Source: Ochotona curzoniae (lineage: Eukaryota; Chordata; Mammalia; Lagomorpha; Ochotonidae). From it: 64,000 nt of DNA. The notes beneath the pieces are model-generated. The model was not told the DNA's origin. It made no database searches and worked only from the letters and a program-made list of their open reading frames with translations. The first letter of the stretch is position 1. Every line of letters starts with the position of its first letter. A program made the translations under genes and the position numbers. Location: NCBI RefSeq assembly GCF_017591425.1, contig NW_024464918.1, positions 10,786,001-10,850,000 of the forward strand, given 5' to 3'. This document shows, piece after piece, positions 57,892 through 64,000 of this stretch.

Positions 57892-58469
57892 ACGTACTCC
57901 CTTTGCTGTGCTGTCTAAAGAGTGAGCTTGTATTACTTCATCTGGGAGATAAGCCTGTATCCTGTTGGGAGTAGGAGAGATGAATAGCCTCACTATATAG
58001 AGTGGGAAATGATTCAGGGACATAATCTCTTAAAATTGTCTAACTACTACTTTTATGGTCTTCCAAACAGTTGTCTTGTTTTAGAATTGACCTTTCTATT
58101 TCTAGAGGACCTAGTGTTGCCAATTCTGATGCTTTGTAGATTCTGCAAAGCATATTAATTTTCTTCTCGACTTCTGCTGCAGTTGATTTAGATTGAACTT
58201 TCCTTAGATTTCCACCAGTTGCCCTCCTCCAGCTTTCACAATTTTGATGTAGTTGTCCCTTGTCCTTGTGGTTCTGGGCCCTTTAAAATGTTCCTTTCTG
58301 ATGTTTTAGTGTAGTTTTGGGGTACCTGAGGGTCTGTTTCATTTAAAAATCATAATAACTTAAAAAGACACAAATGTAAGGCTCAAATATTGTATCACTA
58401 CATGAAAGGAAGTAAACTACACCTAAGCTTCCTTTTGTTCCATAGTCACCTCTTCTGAGATTGAACAAT
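57892..58469. other. Unrecognised unique sequence
   Basis: No repeat or gene recognised. Confidence 0.3.
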
Positions 58470-58760
58470 ATTAACTATTTGCCAATTGTTTCTCTAGTTC
58501 TTTTCCTAAATATCAGCATGTACGTATGCATGTGAATTTTAAAAATTAATAGGGATCACACCAAATGTGTGGCCGTATGAGTTGTTTTGCTATGTTTTCC
58601 TAAGTCCACGTGGATCTCTTCCATTCTCTGAACAGTTTGAATTGCTTTTGTATGTTTTGGGTTTCTTTATTATAGCAATGTTGTGGTGAAATATTTGAGC
58701 ACACTTGTTTTTGCTCACGTATTATTATTACTTTGAGTAAATTCTTAGTGACTCTGGACC
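58470..58760. mobile_element. Ancient interspersed repeat, possibly L1M-type
   Basis: TTGTTTCTCTAGTTCTTTTC, AATAGGGATCACACCAAATG, GTGGATCTCTTCCATTCTCT, TTATTATAGCAATGTTGTGG follow the order of a common old mammalian repeat. Confidence 0.4.
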
Positions 58761-58855
58761 TAGATCTGTTTTCCAAACTTAAATAAAAATTGCATCCACT
58801 ATTATATAATTAGTGTTTTTCCATTAAAATTATGAATTTTTAAAGTAAAAGCTTT

Positions 58856-59250
58856 AAAAAATGCTTATTTTGATTGCAAAGTCAGATATACAGAAAGGAA
58901 GAGAGACAGAGAGGAAGGTCTTCTGTCCGATGATTCACTCCCCAAGTGAATGGAACAGCCGGTGCTGCACCGATCCGAAGCCAGGAGCCAGGAGCTCTTC
59001 CGGGCCTGTCATATGGGTACAGGGTGCCAAGATTTTGGTCTGTTCTCAACTGCTTTCCCGGGCCACAGGCAGGGAGCTGGATGGAACGTGAATGAGGGAG
59101 ATCCAAGCACTTCATTACCTGTTTTCTCCCAGGATGCGCATGATCAGGGACCTGGAGTGCAGAGCAGACTAGTACTTAAGCTGTGACACTTCAGTGTGGA
59201 ATGTGGTACCCTGAGCGACATCTTTACTGCTGTGCCAAGCGCCTGCCTAT
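58856..59250 (-). mobile_element. CSINE (58856-59093) joined to an older CSINE remnant (59130-59250)
   Basis: First part: TTGATTGCAAAGTCAGATAT, CCGATGATTCACTCCCCAAG, CACCGATCCGAAGCCAGGAG, GCCACAGGCAGGGAGCTGGA, ending abruptly. Second part: GACCTGGAGTGCAGAGCAGA and GCTGTGCCAAGCGCCTGCC, the 5' end of another reversed copy. Either a nested insertion or a deletion joins them. Confidence 0.8.
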
Positions 59251-59254
59251 GTTT

Positions 59255-59440
59255 CAAGTTTTAATTGAAATTCAGTAACTGAACATATTTAGGGGGCACA
59301 TGATGACTTTTCATACAAGAAGTGTGCAACATGTAGTGTTCTGATTAGGGAGATTGCTGTATAGATCTACTCAAAATTTTGTCATTTTCTTGTGTTGATA
59401 GCATTCAACATCCTCTTTACTAATTGCATCTTGGAATATG
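59255..59440 (-). mobile_element. L1M-type 3' UTR fragment
   Basis: TTCAGTAACTGAACATATTT, AGGGGGCACATGATGACTTT, GTAGTGTTCTGATTAGGGAG, AGCATTCAACATCCTCTTTA. Confidence 0.65.
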
Positions 59441-59447
59441 CAGTTAG

Positions 59448-59670
59448 GGTCAGCAGTTGCTGTAAGTTGGTTAAGCCACTGCCTGCGATGCTGGATCTTC
59501 AATCAGAACACAGTTTTGAGTTTCCTATCTGACTGCCTGCTCACGCACATGGGAGAGCAACAGAAGATGATCGGAGTGCTTGTACTCCTGTCCCCCGTGC
59601 GGGAGTCCTAAGTGCAGTTCTAAGTTGTAATTCTGCCTTTCGAATCAATAATTTTTGTTGTTGTTGTTGT
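59448..59670 (+). mobile_element. Old CSINE, partly deleted, with (TTG)n tail
   Basis: GGTCAGCAGTTGCTGTAAGT start, CACATGGGAGAGCAACAGAA, GATGATCGGAGTGCTTGTAC, CTGCCTTTCGAATCAATAAT, then TTGTTGTTGTTGTT at 59656-59670. Confidence 0.7.
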
Positions 59671-60540
59671 TAAAAAATGAAATACATGATGAATTGTTGC
59701 CAATAATCATTATCTTGCTGTTGGTACTCTTTTTGTTTAAAATCACTCACAGGTGTAATAGAGGTGTTAAAGCCACACTACCATCAAGCTAAAGAGTCTC
59801 CCCTCCAAATTAAAATAGAATGTATATTTCACAATTGAATACTGTTTAATTGCATGTTTAAGGATCTCCTGAAATCACTTCATATTGCATCAATGGTTAA
59901 ATTCCCCTTGTAATTAAAACACATGTCCATGACAAGTAGTGTCATCCTTCAGCACTTCATCATGTCCCACATCTGCTGAGACTCCCTGTATCTTCATTCT
60001 TTAGCGAACAACATAGCCCAAAACTTACAGGCCCTACTTCATTGCAGGAAAGTTCAGAATGGGCTGTTCTGTGTCTTTACTGCTGTTTGAGAACGCATGT
60101 GCTTTGTTGTAACATTCCATTTTTGCATCTTTCCTTGCATTCTGTTAAATGTGCCTTTTCCAACACACCATTATTTCTTATAGGCAAAACCTTTGTGTCT
60201 TATCTTACTTTAAAAGTCTTTATGACTGGCTCAGTGCCTTCTAGAGGGTAGATGCTGTATCAACATTTATAAATATTTAGTTGCAGGATTTATTTGTTGC
60301 TACAAATCAAGCTCCCACTTCACAGATAAATCAATAGTCTCGTCTAAATTTTCACGATAACGCAGCTTTAAGGTTCTTTTTTTAGAATGTTACAAAATTA
60401 GAAAACACAATAGAAGAAAGATATTCTAGTGGCAGCTAATACTTTTCCACTGAATTTGATTTGTGTTCATGTTCTTTTCCTTAAATTAGAAACCCAAACT
60501 TTCATAACTTTTTCTAAACTAGCTGATTGCCATGTTTCCG
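59671..60540. other. Unrecognised AT-rich sequence
   Basis: No feature recognised. Confidence 0.3.
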
Positions 60541-61240
60541 AGTCACTTCTGGAACATATTTTACTTTAATAACTCATCAAGCAAAGAAGCCAGCAGGCTC
60601 CTCATTATCATGCTGTGTGTACAGGAGTTTGTCTTTTGCTGCCAAACCTGTATCCCACACTGTCCGATTTTGGAAAATGGATTGTTTTTAATGGATGAGT
60701 TTGAGTGACAAAGACGAAGATCAAGCCAATGGCCTGTCCCCTCAGTTGATAGGATTAGATCTGAATGAATAAAGACGTGTGATGGATGGCCGACTTTGGA
60801 GGAAATTTTGAAGTGCACGCTGGCACTCCTAAGCAGCATTAACATTCTCTGGCTGCTGTACTAACTCTTTAAAATGCCATTTGCATTGACGATGGTATAA
60901 TTGACATTGCTCCCCGAGGAGCTCTGAGGATTATGGGGAGGCACAATCAAAGGAAATTCATCTCTTCTGAAGGTTCTCCTCTAACTACAAAATGTGGAGA
61001 CAAGAACTGTTGTTGCTGGGTGTGATGTCATATTAATAAAAAGCAAATAGGCACAACATCTATCCATTGCCATAATTTTCTCAGGGTCTTTTTATTTCCT
61101 TGTACACTATATTTATAATTTGCATTATTCAGCATTTGTCTGGATGCTTGATTTAATTTTTACACCTAAACTTGATAAGCTGTTATCAATTTGCTCACAT
61201 TGATCTTTACAGAGCTTGTAAATTTTGTTCAAGTAATACC
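60541..61240. other. Repeat-free stretch, candidate conserved non-coding element
   Basis: About 700 bp without any repeat that I recognise, flanked by repeats. Rich in TTTGCAT/ATTTGCAT-like, TTAATT and TGACATTG words, with a local palindrome CTCCCCGAGGAG near 60911. Stops occur in all frames, so it is not coding. Conservation is inferred, not seen. Confidence 0.3.
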
Positions 61241-61254
61241 TTAAAGCCCTAAAC

Positions 61255-61350
61255 ACCCAACAATTGGAGGGTGGGAGTGGGAGAAATCTTAGATTCTACA
61301 GAACTGTACCATAAAATTCAAAATTTTAAATGAAAATTTAAAAAGTAAAA
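61255..61350 (+). mobile_element. L1 3' end fragment
   Basis: CAATTGGAGGGTGGGAGTGG, GAAATCTTAGATTCTACAGA, ACTGTACCATAAAATTCAAA, then A-rich tail. Parallels the end of 33830-34135. Confidence 0.55.
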
Positions 61351-61550
61351 AAAGAGGGTGAAGGCAGGCAACTCAAAGATTCTGCCTACTGTATAACAGA
61401 ACAGGGTTGAAATCTTTATCAATGAGTGTGTTTTTTAAGGGTTAAAGATAAGCTGCAGCATATTGAAATTGTAATGTAAAGCTCACATGCATAGATATAA
61501 ATAATGATTTACATAAAACCTTCAGATTTTCATAAGAATTAGTTATGATG

Positions 61551-61885
61551 GGGCCTGGTACGGTAGCCTAGCAGCCAAAGTCCTCGTCTTGCACATGTCG
61601 GATCCCATATGGGCTCCAGTTCTAATCCTGGCAGGCCTACTTTCCCATCCAGCTCCCTGCTTGTGGCCTGGGAAAGCAGTTGAGGATGGTCCAAAGCCTT
61701 GGGACCCTTATTCCATTTGGGAGACCCGGAAGAGGCTCCTGGCTTCAGATCGGTGTAGCTCCAGCCACAGCTCTGGTCATTGCAGTCACTTGGGGAGTGA
61801 ATAATCAGACTGAAGATCTTCCTCTGTCTTTCCTCCTCTCTGTTATCTGACTTTCCAATAAAAAAAAAAAAACTTTTTAAAAAAG
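61551..61885 (+). mobile_element. CSINE, full length, 13-bp duplication
   Basis: GGGCCTGGTACGGTAGCCTA start, GATCCCATATGGGCTCCAGT, CTTCAGATCGGTGTAGCTCC, tail with a 13-base A run. ATTAGTTATGATG lies at 61538-61550 and 61886-61898, identical. It has a small internal duplication (CTCCAGCCACAGCTCTGGTC) in the central part. Confidence 0.95.
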
Positions 61886-61898
61886 ATTAGTTATGATG

Positions 61899-62589
61899 TA
61901 TTTGTCCTCTAGATTTACACCCAGAATCAATGTGTATATACAAAATTTTGTTAAATGTTTGATGGAAAAATTATGTCTACTTAAGCATTTTGTAAATGTT
62001 ACAGTATTTTGTAGAAGTTAATTAGGTAAAAAAAAAAACCATAAAATTCTATATTTTGATTCATAATGGCAGAAGTTTGTTTTTACTAAAGCCAGTAAAT
62101 TCTGTTTCCTCCCCTTCTAGTATTGCATTATATCCAAAATATCTTACAGTTTTGCTTCATGCTAGAAAAACATTTCTCAATATGTTGCTTTATTCTGAAG
62201 GACGTTCCACGTCAGCTAGGAAAGATCAAAGTATGGCTGGTGATGTGGCGTTTTGAGCGTGTTCACGTAACTGTGTTCTGATTTTACATTGCTGACCTGT
62301 ATCTGGTGTGTAGGTTAGAGGACGTGTGGTTGCAGAGGATAGTTCCTGAAAATTGCTTCAGAATTTGCCGTAAAAAAAATAGGGAGAAATTACAGAAGAG
62401 TAAGTTAAAGTAAGTATAATTAGACTCAAAAAAGTAGACGGGATAGAAGCTCACATCAAACTGGCTAAAGCGAAAGAGAGAATTTTTGGTGACACTAAAA
62501 AGTTGTACTCTCTTGTAGGCAGTCTTTGTCAGGGGAGTTTCTTCTTCAGCCTAATTAGAGTAAGGTTTCAGCTTTACTTTATCTTGTTA
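61899..62589. other. Unrecognised unique sequence
   Basis: No feature recognised. Confidence 0.3.
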
Positions 62590-63420
62590 TATCTTGGAAA
62601 CTCTATGCAGAAACAACTGTTCCCCTTCCTGATAGTTCTTAGGAAAACTTTGGGCCTCTGTATGGTTTGCAGATGTTCTCACCCATGCTGGCGGTTGTTT
62701 CCCCATTCTGCAGATTGCTTTCTTGTGCATACACTTTTCAGTTTGATACAATCCCGCTTGTCTGCTTTTTGCTTTTGTTACCAGTGATTTTGGAGTCACA
62801 TCCAAAATCTTTTTCTTCAGATCAATTTTAGGAAGCTTTCCTCTGGGTCTGGTGCCGTAGTATAGTGGTTGTAGTCCTTTCCTTGCATATGCTAGCATCC
62901 CATAGGGGTACCAGTTGGAGCCCCAGCAGCTCCACTTCCCATCCAGCTCCCTGCTTGTGGCTTGGGAAGCAGTAGAGGGTGACCCAAGGACTTGGGACCC
63001 TGCACTCCTATGGGAGACCCAGAAGAACCTCCTGTCTCTTGGCTGTTGTGGTCACTTAGGGAGTGAACTGGCAGATGGAAGATCCTTCTCTTTGTCTTTC
63101 CTTCCCTGTAAATCTGACTTTCCAACAAAAATGAAAATAAAAATTAAAAAAGAAGCTTTCCTCTGTGGCTTCTTCTAGTAGTTTTGCAGGTCTTATATTT
63201 AAATTTTAATACATTTTGAACAGATTTTTTGTACATGGGAGAGAAATGTTTTGTTCTAGTTTCATTCTTCTGTATGCCAACAGCATTAATTCAAGAAACT
63301 GACATTTTCAAAGATCAGTTGACCATAAGCACATGATTTAGTTCTGAGCACTCCACTCTGTAACACTGGTCTAAATGTCTGTGTCAGTATACTATTAACT
63401 TTACAAATCTAGGGCTCAGA
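62590..63420 (-). mobile_element. Old L1 ORF2 fragment, split by a CSINE
   Basis: In plus order: TTTGCTTTTGTTACCAGTGA, TTTTGGAGTCACATCCAAAA, then after the SINE TTCTTCTAGTAGTTTTGCAG, GTCTTATATTTAAATTTTAA, TTTCATTCTTCTGTATGCCA, AAAGATCAGTTGACCATAAG, GTCTAAATGTCTGTGTCAGT. This is the typical antisense view of the L1 reverse-transcriptase reading frame's later part. Stops and indels break the frame, so it is inactive. Confidence 0.8.
62846..63151 (+). mobile_element. CSINE inserted into L1 ORF2 remnant
   Basis: GGTCTGGTGCCGTAGTATAG start, ATCCCATAGGGGTACCAGTT, TATGGGAGACCCAGAAGAAC, CTTTCCAACAAAAATGAAAA tail. A central segment with the GATCGG block is missing. Flanked by GAAGCTTTCCTCTG at 62832-62845 and 63152-63165, identical. 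Confidence 0.93.
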
Positions 63421-63551
63421 AAGCAAATACTCAATACTCATTAACATATGGTTTTTAGAACTTTGTCAGAAATCAGTCATAATATCTTACTATTTCACAA
63501 TGTTCTAATTTGGTTTGTATACTCATATACTCAGTATGTCTGATGTCAAAC

Positions 63552-63730
63552 AGCACCCATGCAGGAGACCCATAAGAGGCTCCTGGTACTTTCAGATCAG
63601 CTCAACTCTAGCATTTGAGGTCATTCGTGGAGTGAACCAGAAGATAGAAGATTTTTCTGTCTCTCCTTCTCTGTGTAAATCTGTTCTTCCAAATATAAAT
63701 ACATACATACATACATACATAAATCTTTTT
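63552..63730 (+). mobile_element. CSINE, 5'-truncated, with (CATA)n tail
   Basis: Starts at CACCCATGCAGGAGACCCAT, then CTTTCAGATCAGCTCAACTC, GTGGAGTGAACCAGAAGATA, TTCCAAATATAAATACATAC. The tail holds five to six ATAC units at 63700-63720. Confidence 0.88.
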
Positions 63731-64000
63731 AAATAAGTTAAATTGAAAGAATAAAACAGTAGTGATTATTGTTAGTTTGGTCCTTACTGTTTTCAGTTGG
63801 CTTTTAAGCTCTTTCATAAAACAGTAATTATGACCTTATTTGAGATAACCTGTCTCACCTTGATCAATCACTGCAATAGGAGAGTGGGTAGCGTTGACTT
63901 AATCAGGACAAGTTGAGAGTAGGGGAGGAGTGGTTGTCTAGTTACACCGTTTAGAAGGGACAGTTTAATAGACACTGTTGTTGCTTCTAGCAGGGTTTCT
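63731..64000. other. Unrecognised unique sequence
   Basis: No feature recognised. Confidence 0.3.

Overview
This window looks like nuclear DNA from a lagomorph, most probably a pika (Ochotona) rather than a rabbit. The main evidence is about 45 copies or fragments of the lagomorph tRNA-derived C-type SINE (CSINE). The youngest copies carry a consensus (GGGCCCGGCGCGGTGGCGCA start, GGTTCTAATCC B box, CCAATAAAAATAAATCTTT tail) that differs from the rabbit consensus as I remember it. Mammal-wide MIR elements, MLT1-type LTRs, decayed L1 pieces, CA/TG microsatellites and AT-rich unique sequence fit a mammalian intergenic or deep intronic region.

I find no intact protein-coding gene, no true tRNA or rRNA gene and no CRISPR array. 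Every open frame I examined is short. Many lie inside SINEs, including the longest (219 codons, across two abutting SINEs). The one recognisable gene-derived sequence is a broken processed pseudogene of PRELID3B (SLMO2) at 51853-52434, minus strand. A second coding-like stretch at 13190-13660 (minus) could not be identified.

Layout: 1-4.4 kb holds an MLT1-type LTR with an unusual hairpin, a SINE fragment and a MIR in unique sequence. 4.5-6.6 kb is a SINE/L1 cluster that includes an L1 3' end nested in an older SINE. 6.6-11.6 kb is mostly unique with a reversed LTR. 11.6-23.2 kb is SINE-rich, with SINE-in-SINE insertions at 15.4-16.1, 17.5-18.1 and 19.6-20.2 kb. 23-28 kb is mostly unique. 28.2-32 kb has a dense SINE cluster with two near-identical young copies in inverted orientation. 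32-36.6 kb holds a CTCF-like motif, L1 3' ends, a MIR and an LTR. 36.6-45 kb is mostly unique with a long ancient repeat at 40.6-41.6 kb. 45-48.6 kb holds SINEs, a well-delimited L1 insertion and an LTR with a 21-unit TG repeat. 48.6-53 kb holds the pseudogene. 53-64 kb is a SINE/L1 mixture with a possible conserved non-coding stretch near 60.5-61.2 kb and an antisense L1 ORF2 piece at the end.

The repeats record an insertion history rather than a working pathway. Target-site duplications readable by eye date many insertions relative to each other. I found no convincing undescribed biological system. The most interesting items are the LTR hairpin, the young inverted SINE pair, the nested insertions, the pseudogene and the CTCF-like site.
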